A stretch of 64,000 nt of DNA, taken from positions 868,001 to 932,000 of the forward strand of contig NZ_CP007215.2 of NCBI RefSeq assembly GCF_000300455.3. Reading direction: 5' to 3'. The stretch's first letter is position 1; every line of letters starts with the position of its first letter. Source of the DNA: Kosakonia sacchari SP1. GTDB taxonomy: Bacteria; Pseudomonadota; Gammaproteobacteria; Enterobacterales; Enterobacteriaceae. The translations under genes and the position numbers were made by a program. The notes beneath the pieces were generated by a model. It worked only from the letters and a program-made list of their open reading frames with translations, was not told the DNA's origin and did not search any database. Of the stretch, positions 8,514-16,740 are shown in pieces.

Positions 8514-8552
8514 TTGAAACGTTGTTTTATTCAAGATTGAAAACATGTTTTA
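8514..8552 (+). promoter_or_regulatory. KdgR-like operators upstream of kduI
   Basis: TTGAAACGTTGTTTTA at 8514-8529 is the same palindrome as upstream of ogl and kdgF. A second related inverted repeat (TTGAAAACATGTTTTA) lies at 8537-8552. Both are about 95-130 bp upstream of the kduI start. Confidence 0.6.
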
Positions 8553-8644
8553 GCCGGGATAAGATGCGCGTAATGAAGAAACGGAACACTGTTTCTGCGT
8601 TCCAATGAGTGACGTTTCGGTCAAAATTTACTTCGGAGGTTATT

Positions 8645-9481
8645 GTGGAAGTCAGACAAAGCATCCACAGTGCGCATGCGAAAACGCTGGATACCCAGGG
8701 CCTGCGCAATGAGTTTTTAGTCGAAAAAGTATTCGCTGATGACGAATACACCATGGTTTACAGCCATATCGATCGCATTATCGTCGGCGGTATTAAACCG
8801 GTGAAGAAAACCGTTTCTGTCGGTGGCGAAGTGGGTAAACAGCTTGGCGTGAGCTATTTCCTTGAGCGCCGCGAACTGGGCGTGATTAATATCGGCGGCC
8901 CGGGCACCATCACCGTGGACGGTCAGTGTTATGAAATTGGTCATCGCGATGCGTTATATGTTGGAAAAGGCGCCAAAGAGGTGGTTTTTGCCAGCATAGA
9001 TAGCGCGAAACCGGCTAAGTTTTACTACAACTGCGCACCCGCACACACCACCTTTCCAACAAAAAAAGTGACGCCAGCCGATGTTGCTCCGGTGACGCTT
9101 GGCGATCCGCTGACCAGCAACCGTCGCACCATCAACAAATATTTCGTGCCGGACGTGCTGGAAACCTGCCAGTTAAGCATGGGGCTGACCGAGCTTGCGC
9201 CGGGCAACCTGTGGAACACGATGCCGTGCCATACCCATGAGCGCCGCATGGAAGTGTACTTCTATTTCAATATGGAAGAAGACGCCTGCGTATTCCATAT
9301 GATGGGGCAGCCGCAGGAAACGCGTCACATTGTGATGCATAACGAGCAGGCGGTCATTTCTCCCAGCTGGTCAATCCATTCAGGCGTGGGTACGCGTGCG
9401 TATACCTTCATCTGGGGGATGGTGGGTGAGAACCAGGTCTTTGATGACATGGATCACGTCGCTGTAAAAGATCTGCGCTAA
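8645..9481 (+). CDS. kduI: 5-dehydro-4-deoxy-D-glucuronate isomerase KduI
   Basis: Converts 5-keto-4-deoxyuronate (DKI) into 2,5-diketo-3-deoxygluconate in pectin-monomer breakdown. The start is a GTG at 8645 preceded by CGGAGG five bases upstream; this gives 278 residues, exactly the E. coli length, whereas an upstream ATG at 8609 adds 12 non-conserved residues. The zinc-binding cupin residues H196, H198, E203 ([11 protein letters not shown]) and H245 (SWSIHSG) are present. kduD follows after 60 nt. Confidence 0.95.
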   Translation: MEVRQSIHSAHAKTLDTQGLRNEFLVEKVFADDEYTMVYSHIDRIIVGGIKPVKKTVSVGGEVGKQLGVSYFLERRELGVINIGGPGTITVDGQCYEIGHRDALYVGKGAKEVVFASIDSAKPAKFYYNCAPAHTTFPTKKVTPADVAPVTLGDPLTSNRRTINKYFVPDVLETCQLSMGLTELAPGNLWNTMPCHTHERRMEVYFYFNMEEDACVFHMMGQPQETRHIVMHNEQAVISPSWSIHSGVGTRAYTFIWGMVGENQVFDDMDHVAVKDLR

Positions 9482-9541
9482 TAGCGGGCAGCATAAAACC
9501 ATGCCTGTCCAACACAGGCGCTGATAGATTAAGGAATAAAC

Positions 9542-10303
9542 ATGATTCTGGATGCATTTTCTCTTCAAGGTAAGGTTGCGGTAGTAAGCGGTTGCGACAC
9601 TGGTCTGGGCCAGGGTATGGCGCTGGGTCTGGCGGAAGCGGGCTGCGATATCGTCGGTATCAACATTGTTGAACCAACAGAAACCATTGAGCGCGTAACC
9701 GCGCTGGGCCGTCGTTTTCTTAGCCTGACTGCCGATCTGCGTCAGATCGACGGCATTCCGGCGCTGCTGGAGCGTGCGGTCGCCGAGTTTGGCAAAATCG
9801 ACATTCTGGTAAATAACGCCGGTTTGATCCGCCGTGAAGACGCGATCAACTTCAGCGAGAAAGACTGGGACGACGTGATGAACCTGAACATTAAGAGCGT
9901 ATTCTTTATGTCCCAGGCGGCGGCAAAACATTTCATCGCGCAGGGTAACGGCGGCAAGATCATCAACATCGCGTCCATGCTTTCTTTCCAGGGTGGCATC
10001 CGCGTACCGTCTTACACCGCGTCAAAAAGCGGCGTAATGGGCGTGACTCGTCTGCTGGCGAACGAATGGGCGAAACACAACATCAACGTTAACGCTATCG
10101 CGCCGGGTTATATGGCGACCAATAACACCCAGCAACTGCGTGCCGACGAGCAGCGTAGCGCCGAGATCCTCGACCGCATCCCGGCAGGCCGCTGGGGGCT
10201 GCCGAGCGATCTGATGGGGCCGGTGGTGTTCCTGGCATCAAAAGCGTCTGACTACATCAACGGCTACACCATTGCTGTTGACGGCGGCTGGCTGGCGCGT
10301 TAA
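9542..10303 (+). CDS. kduD: 2-dehydro-3-deoxy-D-gluconate 5-dehydrogenase KduD
   Basis: NAD-dependent short-chain dehydrogenase that reduces 2,5-diketo-3-deoxygluconate to 2-keto-3-deoxygluconate, the inducer and next intermediate of the route. 253 residues, as in E. coli. The Rossmann glycine motif is at 17-25 (GCDTGLGQG), NNAG at 91-94, catalytic S145, Y158 and K162 (YTASK), and a C-terminal VDGGWLAR. It is the second gene of the kduI-kduD operon. The kinase and aldolase for the product (KdgK, KdgA) are not in the window. Confidence 0.95.
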   Translation: MILDAFSLQGKVAVVSGCDTGLGQGMALGLAEAGCDIVGINIVEPTETIERVTALGRRFLSLTADLRQIDGIPALLERAVAEFGKIDILVNNAGLIRREDAINFSEKDWDDVMNLNIKSVFFMSQAAAKHFIAQGNGGKIINIASMLSFQGGIRVPSYTASKSGVMGVTRLLANEWAKHNINVNAIAPGYMATNNTQQLRADEQRSAEILDRIPAGRWGLPSDLMGPVVFLASKASDYINGYTIAVDGGWLAR

Positions 10304-10328
10304 TTCGCCTCGCATTGCCTGCATAAAA

Positions 10329-10353
10329 AACCTGCCGACGGGCAGGTTTTTTT
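10329..10353 (+). terminator. kduD terminator
   Basis: Stem CCTGCC / GGCAGG flanked by A-run and T-run (AAAAAA ... TTTTTTT), 25 nt after the kduD stop. Confidence 0.9.
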
Positions 10354-10371
10354 ATCGCTGTGTATTAATTG

Positions 10372-10538
10372 TCCATATCTCATGAATAGAAAAATCCATA
10401 TCCTTTTATCTTAATTCGCAGGCTATTTATTAAAAATACTTAAAAATAAATAAGTTAAAATTAGTTTACTCCTTAAACTATATTTTCAAAATTGTAAACT
10501 CCATCACAAAACACCATGCCACAGCGCATTTATCCATA
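10372..10538 (+). promoter_or_regulatory. araE promoter region with AraC-like half sites
   Basis: 317 bp lie between kduD and araE. TCCATA occurs in the same orientation at 10372, 10395 and 10533. The last sits in an AGC-N7-TCCATA arrangement (10523-10538), like AraC I1-type half sites (TAGC-N7-TCCATA). The araE product makes AraC control expected; exact operator pairing (21-bp spacing) was not confirmed. Confidence 0.5.
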
Positions 10539-10620
10539 TCTTCGCGTTTTCAGCACTGACGCTTTGCCCCGTCGCTGACTTACTTTCATAGGACGTCTTA
10601 TTCTGTGTAGGCAGGAAAAA

Positions 10621-12039
10621 ATGACTTCTATCAGTAATGATTCCGTAGCTTTACCACGCGCGCTGCGTGATACCCGGCGTATGAATCTGTTTGTCTCGGT
10701 GTCGGCTGCGGTCGCCGGGCTGTTGTTTGGTCTCGATATTGGGGTGATTTCCGGTGCGCTGCCGTTTATCACCGACCATTTCACCTTATCCAGCCGTTTG
10801 CAGGAGTGGGTGGTGAGCAGCATGATGCTGGGCGCGGCGCTGGGGGCGCTGTTTAACGGCTGGCTCTCTTTTCGCCTTGGGCGTAAATACAGCTTAATGG
10901 CGGGCGCGGTGTTATTTGTCGCCGGTTCGCTCGGTTCCGCGTTTGCCGCCAGTGTGGAAGTGCTGCTGCTTTCCCGCGTGCTGCTGGGGATTGCCGTCGG
11001 CATTGCTTCGTATACCGCGCCGCTGTATCTCTCTGAAATGGCGAGCGAAAACGTGCGTGGCAAGATGATCAGCATGTACCAGTTAATGGTCACGCTGGGC
11101 ATTGTGCTGGCGTTCCTGTCGGACACCGCGTTTAGCTACAGCGGTAACTGGCGGGCAATGCTCGGCGTACTGGCACTGCCGGCGGTGTTACTGATTATTC
11201 TGGTGGTGTTCCTGCCCAATAGCCCGCGCTGGCTGGCGCAAAAAGGGCGGCATATTGAAGCGGAAGAGGTGCTGCGTATGCTGCGTGATACCTCGGAAAA
11301 AGCGCGTGAAGAACTTAATGAAATCCGCGAAAGCCTGAAACTGAAACAGGGCGGTTTCCAGCTGTTTAAAGCTAACCGCAACGTGCGCCGCGCCGTTTTC
11401 CTCGGCATGTTATTGCAGGCGATGCAGCAGTTCACCGGTATGAATATCATCATGTATTACGCGCCGCGCATCTTCAAAATGGCCGGGTTTACCACCACCG
11501 AACAGCAGATGATCGCCACGCTGGTGGTGGGGCTGACCTTTATGTTTGCCACCTTTATCGCGGTGTTTACCGTGGATAAAGCCGGACGCAAACCGGCACT
11601 GAAAATTGGTTTCAGCGTAATGGCGATCGGCACCTTGATCCTCGGCTATTGCCTGATGCAGTTTGATAACGGCACCGCGTCGAGCGGGTTATCCTGGCTT
11701 TCCGTTGGGATGACGATGATCTGTATTGCCGGTTATGCGATGAGCGCCGCGCCGGTGGTGTGGATCCTGTGTTCTGAGATCCAGCCGCTGAAATGCCGCG
11801 ATTTCGGCATCACCTGTTCCACCACCACTAACTGGGTGTCGAACATGATTATCGGTGCGACCTTCCTGACCTTACTGGATGCGATTGGCGCGGCGGGCAC
11901 CTTCTGGCTCTATACCGCGCTGAATCTGGCATTTGTCGGCGTCACGTTCTGGCTGATCCCGGAAACCAAAAACGTCACGCTGGAACATATCGAGCGCCGT
12001 CTGATGTCAGGTGAAAAACTGCGTAATATCGGCGTGTAA
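10621..12039 (+). CDS. araE: arabinose:proton symporter AraE
   Basis: MFS sugar transporter (sugar porter family), 472 residues, the same length as E. coli AraE and near-identical in long stretches. Twelve hydrophobic segments are present. Signature motifs include RLGRKYSL after TM2, the PESPR-type loop as [21 protein letters not shown] in TM7, and the closing [13 protein letters not shown]. It imports L-arabinose, an abundant pectin side-chain sugar. An ogl2 gene ends convergently with it, and a GC-rich hairpin lies between them. Confidence 0.95.
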   Translation: MTSISNDSVALPRALRDTRRMNLFVSVSAAVAGLLFGLDIGVISGALPFITDHFTLSSRLQEWVVSSMMLGAALGALFNGWLSFRLGRKYSLMAGAVLFVAGSLGSAFAASVEVLLLSRVLLGIAVGIASYTAPLYLSEMASENVRGKMISMYQLMVTLGIVLAFLSDTAFSYSGNWRAMLGVLALPAVLLIILVVFLPNSPRWLAQKGRHIEAEEVLRMLRDTSEKAREELNEIRESLKLKQGGFQLFKANRNVRRAVFLGMLLQAMQQFTGMNIIMYYAPRIFKMAGFTTTEQQMIATLVVGLTFMFATFIAVFTVDKAGRKPALKIGFSVMAIGTLILGYCLMQFDNGTASSGLSWLSVGMTMICIAGYAMSAAPVVWILCSEIQPLKCRDFGITCSTTTNWVSNMIIGATFLTLLDAIGAAGTFWLYTALNLAFVGVTFWLIPETKNVTLEHIERRLMSGEKLRNIGV

Positions 12040-12045
12040 CAACAT

Positions 12046-12067
12046 CCCTCTCCCCGGCGGGAGAGGG
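12046..12067. terminator. hairpin between convergent araE and ogl2
   Basis: Stem CCCTCTCCC / GGGAGAGGG in the 33-bp gap. It has no strong T-run on the plus strand but could serve as a shared 3' structure. Confidence 0.5.
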
Positions 12068-12072
12068 CAAAA

Positions 12073-13203
12073 TTATACCCGCGCCAGGTAGAGCGCGGGC
12101 ATGCCTTCGGCATCGGAAGTATAGAGTACCCACTGGTTATCTGGCGAGAAAGATGGGTGCGGGTGCGTGACCTGGCGGTCGCCATCCAGCACTTTCCAGC
12201 TACTGTTATGCTGGCAAATCGCTTTCTGTTCGCCGCTGTGAATATCAAATACCCAGATATACGGATCGTTAAGGTGGATATCCCCGGTATGATGCGGTGC
12301 GCCATCGCCGACCACCAGGCTGCCATCTTCATTACTCATCAGGTGCGAGCAGGGCGGGATCGCCATTAATTGCTGGTTTTCCAGCGTGTTCGGATCCGCA
12401 CTGTAGAGATAACGGCGCGGATCGTTTTCCTGGTGCGCCACGTAGTAGAGCGCGGAGCCGTCCGGCACCCAGAATTCATGGGTAAAACTTTCGCCCGGCT
12501 TGTGCTGGCGTACTTTGCGCACATTGCAGCCATCTTCGTTAATCAGCCACATGCGTGCATCGATCGCATCGCGCGGGCCTTCGTGGCAAAACGCCACGGT
12601 GTTATCGTCAAACGGGCGATAAATCGGGTGGCCAAGCCAGCGTTTTTCCTGCAACAGGGTCTCGCGTTTACCGCTTTGCAGATCAATGCGGATCAAGCGA
12701 CATTCGGGGTTGGTGAAGTAGAAGTCACGGAATTTTTGCCAGTCGGTAAGCGGCTGCCAGTCGCTTTTCTTGATTTCGATACCGACCAGCTTGGTGCAGC
12801 TGGAGTTGGCGACCCAGGTACCATACGCCACCCATTCATCATCGACTTCGTAGACGATATGCTCTTCGAGCGTCTGCAAATCCACGCGGCGCAGTTCGCG
12901 GGTGTTTTTCACATACCACAGCGCGCTGTCATCGGCGGATAAAAAACCGCCAAACGTGTTGTCTCCCGCGCCTTCGGTGAGCTGTGTCGCTTCGCGGTTA
13001 GCGAGATCCAGTAAGTAGTAATTCCAGTGGCCTTCAAACGCGCCGCCGAAAATCAGTTTCTCGCCGTCCCGGGTAAAGCATTTTTGATAGAAGTAGTTAC
13101 GGTGACAAATAATATGCGGCGGCGTCAGCCGGATAACCTCATGCCCGGTTTTGTCGTCTTTCTGGCTGCGGAAGGTGAGAGAGACTTTTTTCCCCTTTGC
13201 CAT
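12073..13203 (-). CDS. ogl: oligogalacturonate lyase (PL22), copy 2
   Basis: Second PL22 lyase, 376 residues from the ATG at 13203 (MAKGKKVSLTF). An in-frame ATG at 13257 is less likely because AGGAGCA lies just before 13203 and copy 1 also begins MAKG. Catalytic R217 and H242 and the metal ligands H287, Q344, H347 and H349 (RQVTHPHPSF) are all kept, so the copy should be active. It differs from copy 1 at many surface positions, has a shorter loop before the last blade, and lacks the copy-1 C-terminal tail. It is the last gene of the togMNAB cluster, behind a terminator-like hairpin. Confidence 0.93.
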   Translation of the reverse strand: MAKGKKVSLTFRSQKDDKTGHEVIRLTPPHIICHRNYFYQKCFTRDGEKLIFGGAFEGHWNYYLLDLANREATQLTEGAGDNTFGGFLSADDSALWYVKNTRELRRVDLQTLEEHIVYEVDDEWVAYGTWVANSSCTKLVGIEIKKSDWQPLTDWQKFRDFYFTNPECRLIRIDLQSGKRETLLQEKRWLGHPIYRPFDDNTVAFCHEGPRDAIDARMWLINEDGCNVRKVRQHKPGESFTHEFWVPDGSALYYVAHQENDPRRYLYSADPNTLENQQLMAIPPCSHLMSNEDGSLVVGDGAPHHTGDIHLNDPYIWVFDIHSGEQKAICQHNSSWKVLDGDRQVTHPHPSFSPDNQWVLYTSDAEGMPALYLARV

Positions 13204-13219
13204 TACCTGCTCCTTAGAT

Positions 13220-13253
13220 AAAAAAATACCCTGCCGCAAACGGGCAGGGTATG
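13220..13253 (-). terminator. terminator-like hairpin between togB and ogl2
   Basis: Minus strand: stem ATACCCTGCCCG / CGGCAGGGTAT followed directly by a seven-residue T-run, within the 66-bp gap between the togB stop and the ogl2 start, just upstream of the ogl2 ribosome-binding site. It should reduce readthrough into ogl2. Confidence 0.8.
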
Positions 13254-13269
13254 TCATTGCGGTAAAACC

Positions 13270-14559
13270 TTAGCGCATGGCGCGTTTCAGAATACGCTCA
13301 GCCTGACGCTGGAAGTCGGCAGCGGTTTCTTCAACGGATTTCTGGCCATAGTCGATGTACTGAATTGCGGTACCGAACTGGGCAACAATCTGCGGATCGT
13401 CAAAGTAAGGCGATACCGAAAGTTTGGTCGGCAGAGACTGCGCCAGACGCAGACCCGCAACCGCCGGATCGGCCTCTTTGATCGCGCCATTGGCGGTCAG
13501 TGTTTGCACCGCAGCTTTGCTCAGCGGCACGCCGCGCTCCAGACCCAGCGTTTCAGCACCTTCTTTGCTGTTCAGCAGGAAGTTGATCACCTGGGCCGCT
13601 TCTTTCGGATGCTTGGTGGATTTACCGATCGACAGCATCTGTGCGGGTTTGAAGAACAGACCCGCGTCTTTCGCGCCAGGCAGCATCGGATAGTCACCCA
13701 GTACCAGTTTGGCTGGCGGCTTCAGGTTGTCGGAATATTTGGTGATGGTGGAGTTCCACATGTAAGTACCGGCCCATTCACCTTCGATCCACGGCTTCAT
13801 TTCATACATGTTGCTCTTACCGAATGACGCGTAGTATTTCGCGTCCGGCATCACGTGGCTATCGACCAGTTTTTTATACATCTGGAAGAATTCCACCCAC
13901 TGCTCGTTGGTGTAGCTGAATTTCTTCGCTTTTTCATCCACGGCAGGAATGTTGTATTTCTGCACCATGTAGGAGTTCAGCAGCGCCAGCGTATCCTGGT
14001 GCTCCAGCACGACCGGGTAGTACTGTTTGCCGAGTTTGCTTTCAAAGGTTTTGCCCGCAGCTAACAGCTCATCCCAGGTTTTCGGGAAGGCTACGCCCGC
14101 TTTTTTCCACTGCTCGTCGTTGAAGTAGAACACGCGCGCGGTGACGGAGATTGGAATGCCGTTCAGCTTGCCGTCAACGGTGGTGGATTGCAGCTCTTTG
14201 GCATCGAACTGGCTTAAGTCAATAATGTCTTTGACCTGGTTCAGGTCGTAAAAACCGTCGCCATTTTTGGAGAAAATCGGCAGCCAGTTCCAGTTGGTCT
14301 GCATCACGTCCGGCTCAGTGCCGCCCGCGATTTGCGTGGTCAGACGGGAGAGGTGGCCGTCCCAACCGGTGTATTCAGATTTAACGGTAATGTCCGGATG
14401 CTGTTTATGAAACTCTTCCAGCGCTTTTAAGGTGACCTGATGACGACCGTTGCCCCCCCACCAGGACATACGCAGATCAACATTATCAGCGGCGGTTGCG
14501 GGTACAGCGCACATGCCCAGAGTTGCGGAGATGATGGCGCCGGTAAGCACTTTTTTCAT
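13270..14559 (-). CDS. togB: oligogalacturonide ABC transporter binding protein TogB
   Basis: Periplasmic binding protein (family 1, maltose-binding-protein type), 429 residues. The signal peptide MKKVLTGAIISATLGMCAVPATAADN ends in an AXA site. The mature part starts DLRMSWWGGNGRHQ and contains IAGGTEPDVMQTNW and EWAGTYMWNSTI, typical of TogB and related oligosaccharide receptors. It delivers unsaturated or saturated oligogalacturonides to TogM/TogN. It is the fourth gene of togM-togN-togA-togB and is separated from togA by 138 bp carrying an ERIC-type repeat, unlike the tight togM-togN-togA spacing. A GGAG Shine-Dalgarno precedes the ATG. Confidence 0.92.
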   Translation of the reverse strand: MKKVLTGAIISATLGMCAVPATAADNVDLRMSWWGGNGRHQVTLKALEEFHKQHPDITVKSEYTGWDGHLSRLTTQIAGGTEPDVMQTNWNWLPIFSKNGDGFYDLNQVKDIIDLSQFDAKELQSTTVDGKLNGIPISVTARVFYFNDEQWKKAGVAFPKTWDELLAAGKTFESKLGKQYYPVVLEHQDTLALLNSYMVQKYNIPAVDEKAKKFSYTNEQWVEFFQMYKKLVDSHVMPDAKYYASFGKSNMYEMKPWIEGEWAGTYMWNSTITKYSDNLKPPAKLVLGDYPMLPGAKDAGLFFKPAQMLSIGKSTKHPKEAAQVINFLLNSKEGAETLGLERGVPLSKAAVQTLTANGAIKEADPAVAGLRLAQSLPTKLSVSPYFDDPQIVAQFGTAIQYIDYGQKSVEETAADFQRQAERILKRAMR

Positions 14560-14604
14560 TTTTATACTCCAACGTTTGTTTAAATTTCACTCTTCCGGTG
14601 CCCC

Positions 14605-14695
14605 TTGGTGGCTGCGCTGATGTATCCCGGTTACTTACTTTGTAAGCGCCGGGAGACACCGACTGGCCGCCTCGGGGCATCGCGAATGATTTCGT
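14605..14695 (-). repeat. ERIC-type repeat inside the tog operon
   Basis: Reading the plus strand, GTGGCTGCGCTGATG, a core palindrome (CCCGGTTACTTAC / GTAAGCGCCGGG) and CTGGCCGCCT follow the ERIC order, with ATTCACTCCCTTGCCGCCTTCC-like sequence to the right. The element is diverged but complete at its centre. In the togA-togB gap it would be transcribed and form a stable hairpin in the mRNA. Confidence 0.7.
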
Positions 14696-14697
14696 AG

Positions 14698-15825
14698 TTA
14701 TAAGGAAATGTTCTGTTCAGTTTTCGCGTCAAAAATATGACACTTATTCATATCAAACTTAAAGTACACCTTCCGGTGAAGCCCCTTAGCAATCATTGGC
14801 TTAGCTTCATCAGAAGGAATTCGGGCGGTCAGTTCGTAGTCGCCAACTTTCAGGTAAACAAAGAACTCGTGACCCATGTTCTCGACGCGCACCAGGTCAC
14901 CGGCGCCGCAGTCGTCGCTAAAAGGCTCATCTGAAACGGAGACAAACTCCGGACGCACGCCAAAGAACACCTCTTTATCGGCGTAATCGGCGACTTTCTC
15001 CTGCTGGCGAGCGTTCAGTGCCAGCGTTTCATGACCGACGGTAATGTGCAGCTGGTCGGCTTTTTTCACAATCTTCGCTGGTTTGATGTTCATCTCCGGC
15101 GCACCGATAAAGCCCGCCACGAACATATTTTTCGGGAAGTGGTAGAGGTTATCCGGAGTATCCACCTGCATGATATGGCCGAGTTTCATCACGCAGATGC
15201 GGTCGCCCATGGTCATTGCTTCGGTCTGATCGTGCGTGACGTAAACGGTGGTCGCCGGTTTCCCGGATTTCTTCAACTGCTTGTGCAGGTCGGAAATACG
15301 GATACGCATTGAGGCGCGCAGTTTGGCGTCCAGGTTCGACAGCGGTTCGTCAAACAGGAACACATCCGGCTTTTTCACAATCGCGCGGCCAACCGCCACA
15401 CGCTGCGCCTGACCGCCGGAAAGCTGGCGCGGCAGGCGATCCATCAGCTCTTCCAGTTCGAGGATCTTCGCCGCTTCATCGACCTGTTTGTTGATCTCGT
15501 CTTTCGGCATCTTGCTGAGTTTCAGGCCGAACGCGAGGTTTTCACGCACTGTCATGTGCGGGTAGAGCGCGTAGTTCTGGAACACCATCGCGATACCGCG
15601 TGATTTTGGCGCGAGGTTGTTGACGATCTTCTCGCCGATGCGCACTTCGCCGCCGCTGATGGTTTCAAGGCCTGCCAGCATACGCAGCGTGGTGGATTTG
15701 GCGCAGCCGCTTGGGCCGACAATCACCATAAATTCGCCATCGGCAATTTTCAGGTCGATACCATGTACCGCTTTGAAGCCGTTGGAGTAAACCTTTTCCA
15801 GTTTGTTGAAAATAACTTCAGCCAT
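14698..15825 (-). CDS. togA: oligogalacturonide ABC transporter ATPase TogA
   Basis: MalK/UgpC-type ATPase, 375 residues: ABC domain (about 1-235) followed by OB-fold/TOBE domains. Walker A reads GPSGCAKST, with alanine where the consensus has the last glycine (GxxGxGK[ST]); the codon is GCC, so the call is clear, and the same form occurs in part of this ATPase family. The signature LSGGQAQRVA, Walker B VFLFDEPLSNLD and the H-loop VTHDQ are intact. It follows togN with a 12-nt gap and energises TogM/TogN. Confidence 0.92.
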   Translation of the reverse strand: MAEVIFNKLEKVYSNGFKAVHGIDLKIADGEFMVIVGPSGCAKSTTLRMLAGLETISGGEVRIGEKIVNNLAPKSRGIAMVFQNYALYPHMTVRENLAFGLKLSKMPKDEINKQVDEAAKILELEELMDRLPRQLSGGQAQRVAVGRAIVKKPDVFLFDEPLSNLDAKLRASMRIRISDLHKQLKKSGKPATTVYVTHDQTEAMTMGDRICVMKLGHIMQVDTPDNLYHFPKNMFVAGFIGAPEMNIKPAKIVKKADQLHITVGHETLALNARQQEKVADYADKEVFFGVRPEFVSVSDEPFSDDCGAGDLVRVENMGHEFFVYLKVGDYELTARIPSDEAKPMIAKGLHRKVYFKFDMNKCHIFDAKTEQNISL

Positions 15826-15837
15826 GATACTTCCCTC

Positions 15838-16740
15838 TTAACCTTTAATTCCGCTGCTGGTCACGCCCTGTACGAAGTAGCGCTGTGCCAGGAAGAAGAC
15901 AATGATGGACGGCAGAATGGAGATACTCGCCATTGCCAGAATTTCGTTCCACGGCGCACCTTCCGTGACATCGATGGACATTTTCAGCGCCAGTGCGATC
16001 GGGTATTTATCCACGCTGTAGACATAAATCAGCGGCCCGATAAAGTCGTTCATTGACCACATGAACTGGAACAGCGCCACGGAGATAATCGCCGGTTTCA
16101 GGATAGGCACCACCACGTACCACAGCACCTGCCAGGAGTTACAGCCGTCGATTTGCGCCGCTTCTTCCATGTCGCGCGGCACGCCGCGTAAAAACTGAAT
16201 CAACATAAAGACGAAGAAACCGTGGGTGGCGAACGCCGTTGGCAGATACAGCGGCATATAGCTGTTAAGCATGCCCATTTCACGGAACATCAGATATTGT
16301 GGGATCAGCAGCACGGTGCTTGGCAGCAGCATGGTGGCGATAAGCGTACCGAACCAAAAGTTCTTCCACGGGATCTCAAAGCGGGCAAAGCCGTAAGCCA
16401 CAATGGTGGAAGAGATAATGGTCAAAATCACTTTCGGGATCACATACTTAAAGGTGTTCAGCATGTAATGACCGAAGGTGTATTCGGTGCCGGTTTTCCA
16501 GCCGTTGATAAAGCCGTCCCAGGTGGCGTGGGTCGGCCACAGCCCCAGCGTGGTGAAGATCTCGTGGTTCGGTTTGAACGACGCCGAGAACATCCACGCC
16601 AGCGGGTAGAGCATTAACAGGCCGACAAAGAGCAGGATCGTATAGCGGATCCATGCGCTGATTTTCTCGCGGCGCAACGTGCGCGCCACTTCACGTTCGG
16701 CTTCTTTCATGCCCGGCGTGAGATGTTGGATATCAGCCAT
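15838..16740 (-). CDS. togN: oligogalacturonide ABC transporter permease TogN
   Basis: Inner-membrane permease of the binding-protein-dependent sugar type (MalG class), 300 residues. I chose the ATG at 16740 (MADIQHLTPGMKEAER), because the open frame extending to 16941 runs through togM in another frame. About six membrane spans are visible, and an EAA loop (EEAAQIDGCNSWQVLWYVVV) lies near 205. It overlaps the togM stop by 8 nt and ends 12 nt before togA, typical of a coupled operon. Confidence 0.92.
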   Translation of the reverse strand: MADIQHLTPGMKEAEREVARTLRREKISAWIRYTILLFVGLLMLYPLAWMFSASFKPNHEIFTTLGLWPTHATWDGFINGWKTGTEYTFGHYMLNTFKYVIPKVILTIISSTIVAYGFARFEIPWKNFWFGTLIATMLLPSTVLLIPQYLMFREMGMLNSYMPLYLPTAFATHGFFVFMLIQFLRGVPRDMEEAAQIDGCNSWQVLWYVVVPILKPAIISVALFQFMWSMNDFIGPLIYVYSVDKYPIALALKMSIDVTEGAPWNEILAMASISILPSIIVFFLAQRYFVQGVTSSGIKG

